Made by a program: the position numbers and the translations under genes
Assembly (NCBI RefSeq): GCF_963082655.1
Contig: NC_081555.1
Span: 90,160,272 to 90,224,271 of the forward strand
Reading direction: 5' to 3'
From: Stomoxys calcitrans
Taxonomy: Eukaryota > Arthropoda > Insecta > Diptera > Muscidae
DNA length: 64,000 nt
In this document: one piece after another, positions 45,926 to 55,560 of the stretch
Numbering within the stretch: the stretch's first letter is position 1
Layout of the letters: each line of letters starts with the position of its first letter
The notes under the pieces: model-generated
The model's database searches: none
Told to the model about the DNA's origin: nothing
The model's input: only the letters and a program-made list of their open reading frames with translations

Positions 45926-45929
45926 CATT

Positions 45930-46885
45930 TCAATTCAGTCATATATCTCAAAAGTTTCGAAAAACTCCACATAGACAAATGTTTGCATATCTTCATAATA
46001 AGTCCTTATAGACTGATATACAAGCAGGATTGCGTGCCGATCATAGATGCATTAGCGCATTAGTTGAGGTTTCTGCATCAATCAGAAATGCCATTGATGA
46101 CAATGAGTTCAGTCTTTTTGTCTTGCTTGATCATCCTTGAGAATTTGATACTGTTGATCATCTAAATCTTCGCATGCAATTACGGAATTTATTTTAAATT
46201 CTCTTATATATCGACCAGGCTTATAACATTTTATCTCAATAATCGTTTTCAATCCGTTTGCGTAGGTGACAAGAGATCTAGGCCCTTGCCCTTCATAAGG
46301 TTAGTAAATGGATAACGAAACTCAACGAATATCTTTCCCGAGTGTACAAGTGGGCTACGGCAAATGGACGTCTCTTAAGTCCCTAGAAGTCTAAATGCCT
46401 TAAAATTCATAAAAATAAGCATTTCTCCATACAAAACACGGATATTGTCATAAATAATCAGAATATTGATATTTTTTCTAGCGCGAGGAACTTAGGTGTT
46501 GTGTTTAACAAGTCACTATGATGGTCTGATCATGTGAATGCCATTGTCGGTCATACATATGCGAAGCTGCGTGCGCTATGGGCCACACATTCCTTCACCT
46601 CAATCCAAAACCGAGCCCTTTCGGCGAAAACCTTCCTGGTTCCCAGTTTGATATATGGATGTGAAAATTTAACGTATCGGTTAACAACATTATGCGCGAA
46701 ATCTTCTATATAAAGTTGGATTTTTTACTTTTCTCCGAACTAGTTCGCTACAATTCCTACATAAGATTATTGTAAAACAAAAACCCAATTATCTCTTCGA
46801 TTCACTAAAATTTACTAGGTCCCGAAGAGGGAGAAACATAATTCCCTTTAAACGACGTCTGATATCTGAGTGGAAGTTTATATTA
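45930..46885 (+). pseudogene. Jockey-like LINE reverse transcriptase remnant
   Basis: Broken plus-strand frames read DIQAGLRADHRCISALVEVS (from about 46,017), SIRNAIDDNEFSLFVLLDH, FDTVDHLNLRMQLRN, then ARNLGVVFNKSL and SDHVNAIVGHTYAKLRALWA, and finally KRENIIPFKRRLISEW. This is the order of the RT fingers, palm and thumb and the C-terminal region of Jockey-superfamily ORF2. The YADD-containing part between about 46,250 and 46,300 is deleted. Many stops. Confidence 0.78.
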
Positions 46886-46887
46886 GG

Positions 46888-48365
46888 TTAGGTTGAAAAG
46901 AGAATGCGGATGTAAATACGGTCCATGCCACTATAGGCATACACCTAAGCCAGTAATCGGCTTGTTGTGCGCTCCAAATATTAAAAAAAAGTTACCTCGT
47001 AAAAAAAATCTAAATTGTTTTCGCCTATGACGCTGAACGGCTGAGATCGAATCCTGGCGAGGCCATCAAAAAAAATTTTTAGCTGTGATTTTTCCTTCCT
47101 AATGCTGGCAACATTTGTGAGGTATTATGCCATGTAAAACTTCTATTAAAAGAGGTGTCACTGCGGCACGCCGTTCGGACTCTGCTATAAAATGGAGGCC
47201 CCTTATCATTCAGCTTAAACTTGAATCGGACTGCACTCATTGATATGTAAGAAGTTAGCCCCTGTTCCTTAGTGGAATGATCATGGGCAAAATTTGCATT
47301 TGCAAATTGTTTTCCATGCCACTCCCCTAAGTTGTTTCATGTCCGGTATTGCGTCCCCACCTAAGTACCGGTATCTGTTAGACGCGAGAGCCGGGCAATG
47401 GTAAAGGAAACGCTCCAACGTCTCATCATCTTCCCCGCATGCCCTACACATGCTATAACTTGCCACACAGATTTGACATAAGTGAGCTCGTAGTCCTATA
47501 TGTCCCGTTTTAATACCAATAGCTATACTGACCTAATTCTTACTTCCTTTCAGTAATAGCCTCGTCTTCTCACGATCTGGATTCCCCATAGGATTTTCGT
47601 CGTCCTACCGACCATTTCGATGTTCCACAGTGTTGGATGTGCATTCGTCGCCCACTCCCTTAACTCGGTCTTCGTCGATCCGAAAGGCTTCGGGTTAACC
47701 AAGTTTATTGACAACAGTCCTCTGGTCTTTACCGCCAAATTGTCTGCCCTTCCGTTTCCCCTTAGTCCGTTACGGCCTGGCATCCAAACGTTGCGTTTTT
47801 TGCCATCCTCAGAGAAGGCGTTAATCTGCTTTTTATACTGCAAGACTGTTCGTGACCTTACCGTCCCGGTTGTTATTGCCCTTATGGCAATTTTAAAAGA
47901 TGATCACACTCGACCTCGCGTTAGCACCACACCAGCTCACTGCATCACCTCACCTCACCACATAACTCAGTTCCTGGGTTCTCCATGTAGTCCCCCAGGC
48001 CCACATTGTCCCCTAGCTTTGACCCATCCGTGTAACATGATCTTCAAGACGGCAATATTAGGGTTTCATCAATCCAAGATTGTCCCGCTAGCAGCAGTGC
48101 CTTGCACTCGACCTCAAGTGTCGTCTTAGGTATGCGATCGGAAACCTCGATTATATCGTATTAGCTGCTCCAATCCTCAATCCATTCTCACACTTAATCT
48201 GTATGTCAATGGGTCGGATATCTAGAATAGTCCCCAGTGCCCTAGTGGGCGTGGTCCTCATCGCTCCGACTATGACAAGACAACATGTTCTCTGAACCTG
48301 TTGTATGGTCCTTATGTTGCATTTTTTCTTCAAAGCAGTCCACCAAACTACTGAGGCGTAAGTAA
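46888..48365 (-). pseudogene. RNase H-containing LINE, C-terminal half, split by a SINE
   Basis: The minus strand reads, from 48,360 downward, ASVVW and KKCNIRTIQQVQRTCCL (thumb region), ALGTILDIRPIDIQI, then INAFSEDGKKRNVWMPGRNG (RNase H end; the VPGH His is Arg), SINLVNPKPFGSTKTELREW, then CRACGEDDETLERFLYHCPA then LASNRYRYLGGD. The 3' UTR (GCCGATTACTGGCTTAGGTG) is at 46,900-46,975, beyond the SINE. The same family lies on the plus strand at 57,680-59,830. Frameshifts throughout. Confidence 0.83.
47023..47303 (+). mobile_element. 5'-truncated SINE with target duplication
   Basis: It starts at GCCTATGACGCTGAACGG, so the A box is missing, and keeps a B box (GATCGAATCC) and the rest of the body. 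It is flanked by the 11-bp direct repeat AAATTGTTTTC at 47,012-47,022 and 47,304-47,314, and interrupts the LINE tail. Confidence 0.9.
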
Positions 48366-48451
48366 ATAAATTAAGTAAACTTGAACTTAATAATATATAA
48401 TTTAAACTAGCTAATTCGGATAATTTATGGCATAATTCAACCTGTACTATA

Positions 48452-48683
48452 CAGGGTGGCTGATGAATATTGCTACAATGATGAATATTGCTACATTTTT
48501 TTTTCGGTGTATGGAATACATTTTTCTTTTATTCATGTTAAATTAAATTATTAAATTAATTATTAAATTATTATTAATTAAATTAATTAATTAATTAATT
48601 AAATTAATTATTAAATTATTATTATTAAATAGAAAAAAAGTTATTACATTTTTTTTTGGTAGCGGCTTTCATCAGCCACCCTG
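48452..48683. mobile_element. CAGGGTGGC-ended MITE, copy 2
   Basis: 232 bp, same ends and core as 41,505-41,736, with TA on both sides at a different insertion site (CCTGTAC before, TTTAAGAC after). No mismatch to copy 1 was seen by eye. Confidence 0.92.
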
Positions 48684-48764
48684 TATATTTAAGACTTTAT
48701 ATCTTGTTGTGCAGGCATTCAAAAAAATTTGAATCCCATTTCTCGCTAAGATACTATATCCCGT

Positions 48765-48928
48765 TTGGACTCGGCGTGCCACAGATGGCAAAGTACCTCA
48801 CAAATGTCGCCAGCATAAGGAGGGGATAACTACCGCGGAAAATGTTCTTGTGTTCCTGCCAGGAATCGAAACCTGGAGTTCAGCTTCATAGACGTACATG
48901 CTAACCTCTGCGCTACGGTGGCCTCCCC
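48765..48928 (-). mobile_element. SINE head fragment, reverse
   Basis: Minus-strand start GGAGGCCACCGTAGCGCAGA, A box TAGCGCAGAGGTTAGC, decayed B box (GGTTTCGATTCC). It is cut off after the first half of the body (GTGCCACAGATGGC region). Confidence 0.8.
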
Positions 48929-48939
48929 AATACATATAA

Positions 48940-49241
48940 GGGTAAATTACGATGCAGCCGGAAACTACATGAATAAATTGGCCATAGTTTTCATGGGCAT
49001 AATGAATGAACGACTGCAGTCCTGGGCAGTTGAATATAAAGTACTGGTAGCATATCAAGCAGGATTTCGGAAAATTATTTAACAACGGATAACATATATA
49101 ATCTATCATCCATTATCATCATAAAATTTGCCAATAAAAAAAATATAGGCATTCTTTTTGGATTTCAAAGTAGTATTGGACAATGTAGCTCGAAATCTCC
49201 TGTTTTATAATAAAGCATTTCATCAAATTTGACACAAATTT
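48940..49241 (+). pseudogene. LINE reverse transcriptase, 5' part, interrupted by Transib
   Basis: It encodes FMGIMNERLQSWAVEYKVLV then AYQAGFRK, TTDNIYNLSSIIII then KFANKKNIGI, and LFLDFKVVLDNVARNLLFYK (RT palm block A, with a catalytic Asp in LDFK). The RT continues at 54,796 with the GVKQGC block. Frameshifts are present, so the LINE was probably already dead. Confidence 0.85.
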
Positions 49242-49246
49242 CGGCG
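49242..49246. repeat. Transib target-site duplication, left
   Basis: CGGCG immediately before CACAGTG; the same CGGCG follows the right end. Five-bp, CG-rich duplications are characteristic of Transib. Confidence 0.95.
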
Positions 49247-50850
49247 CACAGTGGGCCAAATGGCAAAAAAATTGGAAATAAGTCTACAACTTTTTATCTG
49301 TTGATTTTAGCCATACAAAATGTTCTAGACATTTGTAGAGGAGGACATAGGCTTTCAGAAAAGTGCTGTTGTTGGTCCATATCTTTAATACAGGGTGAGC
49401 TACAGGGTGTCAAAGTTGACCACTTTTGACTTCTCCAAGCTTCTGGGGGCCATAACTTTTGATCTACTCAACCGATTTACATGATTTAGGACTCTAGAGA
49501 AAGAGCTTGACAAGATCTAAAAAACTTATGCATAAAGTACCATGCCATCGTGTACTGTTAAGGAGTTATGAATTGTTTAATTTTAAAATATGAAAATTTG
49601 GCCTTGGTTTTTTTCAGTGTTTTTTTAATAACTCCGTCAATTTTAAAGCTATAAACTTCATACTTCACACAAATTATGCCAGCATATGTGTGCATAAAAT
49701 ACAAAAGGAATCACGTGAATATCTTTGGCGGTTTAAAAATGGCATCGTTTTCAATATGAAAAATATTTTTTTTGTCAAAAAATTGCAAAATTTTTCATAA
49801 AAGATACTCCCATTTCCTTTAAGTTTTCGCAAACTTTGGCCGTCAAAGCATTATCATTTCTTTCCATTTTCACAAAGTCGAGGTATTAAGAAAAGTTTTA
49901 AGTGCTAATTTGGCTAATTTCGATATCAAACAACACCGTTATCTTAAGACCAAAATGGCCAATTTTTTTACTAAACTTCAAAAGTTTCTCACTGGAAAAA
50001 AAGTTCCACGGGGATTTTTTCGCTTTTTTTGAACTTAAATGAAAGCTTAAAATGTTCCCAACATTTTAAGGTATGTCTCGCCATATCCTAGCCATAAATG
50101 AGATCGTAGCGATCAAAATACTGAAAAAAGTCAATTTTCAAGTAGTGCTATATTCATTGCTAAAAAACAAGTATTACGTCACATTTTATTGCAAAGATGT
50201 TAAATAAACTTTTATTTGGTAACACTTCTTCTACAAAACACAAAAAGAATCATGGAAATATCTCTATTCTATTCCATTTTATGGAACCGGCAATAAAAAA
50301 GTCAATTTTTCAAAAAAGTCGAATTTCCCAAATTTTGTTTTTGTTGTCCTAATTGCACATGACACACTATAGCCATATTTACGCAACATACCTTATCGTA
50401 AAGGAAATTTTCATACCTTTCCAACGATGTATAAAACATTTCTCAACTCGGATTCTATCTACTCTAAAATTCATTTACACTTCATTAAACTCTATATAAA
50501 AATGTCTATTTGTGAAATGGAACCTTATATGGGGCCTACACTAAAACATTGATAGATTTGCCCAGGGTTTACAATACAAATGTGTTAGAATAAAAAAAGG
50601 TCTCCTGCCAAAGTTTAAAAAAATTGGAATAAAAATATGTGTTTTAGAGCGAAAACACTTCGCATCGGCGTGCGTTTATATGTATATTAGCTACTCCCAA
50701 AATAAAAAAGCATTTTAGTTTTGTATTATTTGATTTTATTCTCTACCAAATAATCTAAGGTATCAAAATTTAAAAGCTCTTTAATTTGAATGGCATCGGG
50801 ATCGTCCTTATCTATATCGTCACATATTTTTGGTAGCCATTTAGTTCTGA
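49247..50850 (+). repeat. Transib left terminal inverted repeat (1,604 bp)
   Basis: Pairs with 53,187-54,790 with no net length difference and no mismatch found by eye in the stretches compared. Its inner 125 bp (50,726-50,850) is the antisense copy of the transposase 3' end. Directly inward, 50,851-50,872 is a copy of TIR sequence 50,656-50,677, followed by 10 more bp (50,873-50,882) that again match inverted transposase sequence (53,173-53,182). Confidence 0.95.
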
Positions 50851-50882
50851 CACTTCGCATCGGCGTGCGTTTGTATAGTACC

Positions 50883-51268
50883 TACATCTATTTTTAATGT
50901 AAGCTGATGATTTTTGAATAAAAAGTAACCTAGAAATATACCTGCATATATATATATATTTGTGTTAAGATTTGATGCAGACAAATGTTACCTGTTTCGC
51001 TATGTCGAATTCCCAGGAAATCCACCGTATCAATGAATGTGAAAAAACCTACCCATAAAAAATTCATTGTCATTTTTTTTAACCAAATTCGAGTCCAGGT
51101 AAATAATTATAGAAGAGTAAGTAAAAAGAGGCACTTTGGACCCCTTTTTACGATTGCGTCTGATACCTGAAATGGGTCATTAATTGTGAATATATTGCAT
51201 AAATATTTGAACAAAATCCAAATTTTCTTCATTATATTTTGTAGAGGCGTAAAGGACATTTATAAGTT
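50883..51268 (+). promoter_or_regulatory. Transib internal 5' region (candidate promoter and 5' UTR)
   Basis: This is the only single-copy part of the element upstream of the coding sequence. It has a TATATATATATATTTG tract near 50,947 and several short upstream ATGs. A candidate intron is 51,099-51,244. No downstream promoter element can be stated with confidence. Confidence 0.4.
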
Positions 51269-53311
51269 ATGGAAGTCATACTGAAGTATTCCACTCTTTC
51301 GAAAATTGTATGGGACATCAAAAATGATTCCAAATCATACACGGAGTCATTTAAGGAACTTGTTTACACTTTGGACCACATATATGGAATAAGGCTAAAT
51401 AAAGACGCTTTAGACAAACTTGAAAAATTCTACAAATCATTTGAGAGAAGGTTGCCAGAATGTTCATTCGCAAAAATCAAGTTTTTCAAAATGTATGAGA
51501 AGTGGCTGAAATCGGATCTACTTATTGAAATTAAACCGCTGATTCCCGGCCGGCCTAGCAAAGCATACGACGAAGTTACGGAGAAAACCAAAAAGAAAAA
51601 ACAAGAGGAACTATTGGCGGCACATCCGCCAAATTTAATAAAAGATACGTTCAAAACAGCATTGTTAAAAACACAACCAAAAAATGTTGGACGAATTGTC
51701 GATGTTTTACCATTAGCATCTCCGAAAAGGGTAAAGAGAATGGTAGAAAGTATTCCAACTCCAAAATCGACTACAGAATTCACGGAGGAAGATGCACTGG
51801 CCCTGATTTTGAACCTAGGCCTCTCAAGAAACAAATACTCAACAATGAGGAAGGCTCTTCGTGAAAAAGGATGGGGTTGTTTACCCTCAAAACATAAATT
51901 GTACAACACCAGGACGAAAATGGTGCCATCAAATATATACGTGGACGAATTAAAAGCAAGAGTGAAACTTGCTGATCTTGTTGAAAATACAGCTGTTAGA
52001 ATTATTTCTAATTTTACTGAAGAACAGTTGAACACATGTAATAATTCCGAAGTGGTTTTGATCAGCAAATGGGGTTGTGATGGATCATCTGGATTTTCCG
52101 AATATAAGCAACAAACAGAAATAGATACCAACTTCGCATCAATTTTCATGGCATCATTAGTACCATTGAGAATGAGATTGTACAAGGACCAATCTTCATC
52201 ATCGAAAGAAAATGCATTTCAAGATATATGGATAAATAGAACACCTGGGTCAAAATATTTATGTCGCCCAATTCGGTTTGAGTATACAAAGGAAGACCGG
52301 AACACAACACGATCTTTGGTGAACGAAATAAAGGAAGAAATTGCTGCATTACCCATGGTTGTTATAAACCAATTGGGAAGAAATATAAAAGTTTCGTTTC
52401 AACTACAACTCACTATGATCGATGGAAAGGTGGCAAACGCATTAACTGGCGTTATGTCCAATTGGAGATGCAATATTTGTGGCAAGAAGAATGGGCAATT
52501 CGAGGACAAGTCTGATGAAAATTTAGTAAACGAAAATGCGCTCAATTTCGGTATTTCGCCCCTGCACTGTAGAATTCGATTCATGGAGTATTGTTTGCAT
52601 TTATCGTATGACCTTAAATATCGGACTAGCCCTGGAAACCGCGATGTCTCTGCTAGAAACAACCAAGATCTTCACAAAATGAGGCAGGAAGAGAAGAATC
52701 GAATCCAGTTGGAGTTTAAACAAAAGGGACTTATAATAGATAAACCTCTTTACGGATACGGAAGCACAAATGATGGCAACTCGGCAAGGCGGTTTTTTGA
52801 GGACCCCGTATCGACATCTAAAATAACCGGTCTTGATGAACACTTGCTAAGACGATTCAAAGTGATTTTGGCTGTAATCAATAGCAAAAAGATGATAAAT
52901 TCAACCAAATTTGAAGCTTATAGTAATGACACAAAAAACATTTTATCTGATTTATATTCGTGGAAAGCTTTAACACCGACAGTACATAAAGTCTTACATC
53001 ATGGCAAGGAAATTGTGGAATACAACATACTTCCGTTAGGAGAACTTACAGAAGAAGCTCAGGAATCCCGTAATAGAGATGTTAAACAGTTCCGGCTTTT
53101 CAATACCCGAAAGAGCACCAAATTTAACCAAAATTATGATTTACTTCAATATTTATTGTTATCGTCTGATCCGGTACTATACAGCATCAGAACTAAATGG
53201 CTACCAAAAATATGTGACGATATAGATAAGGACGATCCCGATGCCATTCAAATTAAAGAGCTTTTAAATTTTGATACCTTAGATTATTTGGTAGAGAATA
53301 AAATCAAATAA
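51269..53311 (+). CDS. Transib transposase (RAG1-like DDE recombinase), 680 aa
   Basis: Cut-and-paste transposase of the superfamily from which the RAG1 core derives. Residues 1-250 are the N-terminal region, Lys-rich around 105-115, with WDIKND and GRPSKAY (about residue 94) motifs. The catalytic core follows. CDG gives D271 (RAG1 D600), MIDGKVAN gives D385 (RAG1 D708), and TEEAQESRNRDVKQFR gives E599 (RAG1 E962). The zinc ligands correspond too: C401 and C404 in CNIC (RAG1 C727 and C730), H573 and H578 in HKVLHH (RAG1 H937 and H942). GNSARRFF near 503 matches the GNxAR block. No stop or frameshift. The first ATG is used, 13 bp after an in-frame TAA. A possible 5' UTR intron is 51,099-51,244 (CAG/GTAAAT ... 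TTTTGTAG). An AATAAA overlaps the last codons. The final 41 codons including stop lie within the right TIR. Confidence 0.95.
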   Translation: MEVILKYSTLSKIVWDIKNDSKSYTESFKELVYTLDHIYGIRLNKDALDKLEKFYKSFERRLPECSFAKIKFFKMYEKWLKSDLLIEIKPLIPGRPSKAYDEVTEKTKKKKQEELLAAHPPNLIKDTFKTALLKTQPKNVGRIVDVLPLASPKRVKRMVESIPTPKSTTEFTEEDALALILNLGLSRNKYSTMRKALREKGWGCLPSKHKLYNTRTKMVPSNIYVDELKARVKLADLVENTAVRIISNFTEEQLNTCNNSEVVLISKWGCDGSSGFSEYKQQTEIDTNFASIFMASLVPLRMRLYKDQSSSSKENAFQDIWINRTPGSKYLCRPIRFEYTKEDRNTTRSLVNEIKEEIAALPMVVINQLGRNIKVSFQLQLTMIDGKVANALTGVMSNWRCNICGKKNGQFEDKSDENLVNENALNFGISPLHCRIRFMEYCLHLSYDLKYRTSPGNRDVSARNNQDLHKMRQEEKNRIQLEFKQKGLIIDKPLYGYGSTNDGNSARRFFEDPVSTSKITGLDEHLLRRFKVILAVINSKKMINSTKFEAYSNDTKNILSDLYSWKALTPTVHKVLHHGKEIVEYNILPLGELTEEAQESRNRDVKQFRLFNTRKSTKFNQNYDLLQYLLLSSDPVLYSIRTKWLPKICDDIDKDDPDAIQIKELLNFDTLDYLVENKIK

Positions 53312-54790
53312 TACAAAACTAAAATGCTTTTTTATTTTGGGAGTAGCTAATATACATATAAACGCACGCCGATGCGAAGTGTTTTCGCTCTAAAACACAT
53401 ATTTTTATTCCAATTTTTTTAAACTTTGGCAGGAGACCTTTTTTTATTCTAACACATTTGTATTGTAAACCCTGGGCAAATCTATCAATGTTTTAGTGTA
53501 GGCCCCATATAAGGTTCCATTTCACAAATAGACATTTTTATATAGAGTTTAATGAAGTGTAAATGAATTTTAGAGTAGATAGAATCCGAGTTGAGAAATG
53601 TTTTATACATCGTTGGAAAGGTATGAAAATTTCCTTTACGATAAGGTATGTTGCGTAAATATGGCTATAGTGTGTCATGTGCAATTAGGACAACAAAAAC
53701 AAAATTTGGGAAATTCGACTTTTTTGAAAAATTGACTTTTTTATTGCCGGTTCCATAAAATGGAATAGAATAGAGATATTTCCATGATTCTTTTTGTGTT
53801 TTGTAGAAGAAGTGTTACCAAATAAAAGTTTATTTAACATCTTTGCAATAAAATGTGACGTAATACTTGTTTTTTAGCAATGAATATAGCACTACTTGAA
53901 AATTGACTTTTTTCAGTATTTTGATCGCTACGATCTCATTTATGGCTAGGATATGGCGAGACATACCTTAAAATGTTGGGAACATTTTAAGCTTTCATTT
54001 AAGTTCAAAAAAAGCGAAAAAATCCCCGTGGAACTTTTTTTCCAGTGAGAAACTTTTGAAGTTTAGTAAAAAAATTGGCCATTTTGGTCTTAAGATAACG
54101 GTGTTGTTTGATATCGAAATTAGCCAAATTAGCACTTAAAACTTTTCTTAATACCTCGACTTTGTGAAAATGGAAAGAAATGATAATGCTTTGACGGCCA
54201 AAGTTTGCGAAAACTTAAAGGAAATGGGAGTATCTTTTATGAAAAATTTTGCAATTTTTTGACAAAAAAAATATTTTTCATATTGAAAACGATGCCATTT
54301 TTAAACCGCCAAAGATATTCACGTGATTCCTTTTGTATTTTATGCACACATATGCTGGCATAATTTGTGTGAAGTATGAAGTTTATAGCTTTAAAATTGA
54401 CGGAGTTATTAAAAAAACACTGAAAAAAACCAAGGCCAAATTTTCATATTTTAAAATTAAACAATTCATAACTCCTTAACAGTACACGATGGCATGGTAC
54501 TTTATGCATAAGTTTTTTAGATCTTGTCAAGCTCTTTCTCTAGAGTCCTAAATCATGTAAATCGGTTGAGTAGATCAAAAGTTATGGCCCCCAGAAGCTT
54601 GGAGAAGTCAAAAGTGGTCAACTTTGACACCCTGTAGCTCACCCTGTATTAAAGATATGGACCAACAACAGCACTTTTCTGAAAGCCTATGTCCTCCTCT
54701 ACAAATGTCTAGAACATTTTGTATGGCTAAAATCAACAGATAAAAAGTTGTAGACTTATTTCCAATTTTTTTGCCATTTGGCCCACTGTG
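53187..54790 (-). repeat. Transib right terminal inverted repeat (1,604 bp)
   Basis: Reverse complement of 49,247-50,850. It begins inside the transposase gene at 53,187 (about codon 640), includes the stop codon and 3' region, and ends CCCACTGTG. Confidence 0.95.
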
Positions 54791-54795
54791 CGGCG
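54791..54795. repeat. Transib target-site duplication, right
   Basis: CGGCG directly after CACTGTG. Joining it to the LINE on both sides restores a single CGGCG in front of the TGAAACAAGG block. Confidence 0.95.
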
Positions 54796-55340
54796 TGAAA
54801 CAAGGTTGCATTTGTCACTCCTTTTATTTGCGTTATATATTAACGATCTGCATAAAACTCTGGAAGGAGGTTTAAATATCGAAGGAATCAATATCAGAAT
54901 TTTTATGTATGCGGATGATATTGTTATTGAAATATATTGTTCTATCTGGTCAATAAGTCCAAGATAATGGTATTCCGAAAAGGCGGAAGCCTAACGGTGC
55001 TTGAGAAGTGGATCTATAATGGCGAACGAGTTGAAATTGTATCAAAACACAATTATCTTGAGATTAAACTATCGCCACAAATGTCTTTTTAAAGCACATT
55101 CAAAACATAATTATTCAAGCCAAATTTCAAATCATTCAAACATCAAAGCGGGCAGAACTTTTTAAAAAAGGAAAATATATCTTTGCAGCATAAGTGGTGT
55201 CTTTACTTGGCAGTCGTTAGATCAATACAACCGTACGCATCACAGATCTGGGGTTATGTGTATTCTTTAAGATTATAAACAAAATATTAAGATAAAACCT
55301 TTTTCCGGCTGACGAAGTTGTATATTGTAATGAAATGTAT
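54796..55340 (+). pseudogene. LINE reverse transcriptase, 3' part after Transib
   Basis: The sequence reads VKQGC, then (after a frameshift) FALYINDLHKTLEGG and IRIFMYADDIVIE (the RT catalytic YADD), then NKSKIMVFRKGGSLTVLEKW, NGERVEIVSKHNYLEIKL and so on to about 55,340. It continues the element at 48,940-49,241. The region between RT blocks A and B is shortened, so a deletion preceded the Transib insertion. Confidence 0.85.
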
Positions 55341-55424
55341 TTATATATGAAAAGAGTTGCGTGACTGACGTGATTGACTAACTGAGTGATCACTGACCAG
55401 CCCAAACGGCTAAAGCTAGAATCA

Positions 55425-55560
55425 TGAAATTTTGCACGAATGTTAGGTACTGAAAAGTACCAAAGCGTACGAAATGACTACTTTTTACCTAACGCGGCCG
55501 AAAATTTCAAAAAATGTGATTTAAGGCTCAAAAGCGCCTCGAAAAATTAGGTTTAAAAAA
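55425..55560 (+). repeat. Repeat family D (GTACC-rich), fragment
   Basis: TGTTAGGTACTGAAAAGTAC and the CCAAAGCGTACGAAATG block, then AGGCTCAAAAGCGCCTCG. It continues at 56,556 beyond an inserted DINE-like element, with similar blocks at 60,150-60,700. Confidence 0.6.

Larger units (their letters stand above)
49247..54790 (+). mobile_element. Transib: Complete Transib DNA transposon, 5,544 bp
   Basis: Both ends are CACAGTGGGCCAAATGGCA in inverted orientation, flanked by CGGCG. Each terminal inverted repeat is 1,604 bp, and between them lies an intact 680-codon transposase gene. The 7-bp terminus equals the RSS heptamer used by V(D)J recombination, as known for this superfamily. The element interrupts an older LINE between its RT blocks A and B. 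Intact coding, clean target duplications and matching TIRs all point to a very recent insertion. TIRs this long are unusual; typical Transib TIRs are tens of bp. Confidence 0.96.

Noticed and set aside
51430..52185. 251-codon open frame on the minus strand
   Set aside because: It is the antisense shadow of the transposase gene, which carries all recognisable motifs on the plus strand.
49247..54790. Possibility that the large inverted repeat is an assembly artefact
   Set aside because: Target duplications, the LINE continuing on both sides and the different inner junctions of the two arms argue for a real element, though long reads should confirm.
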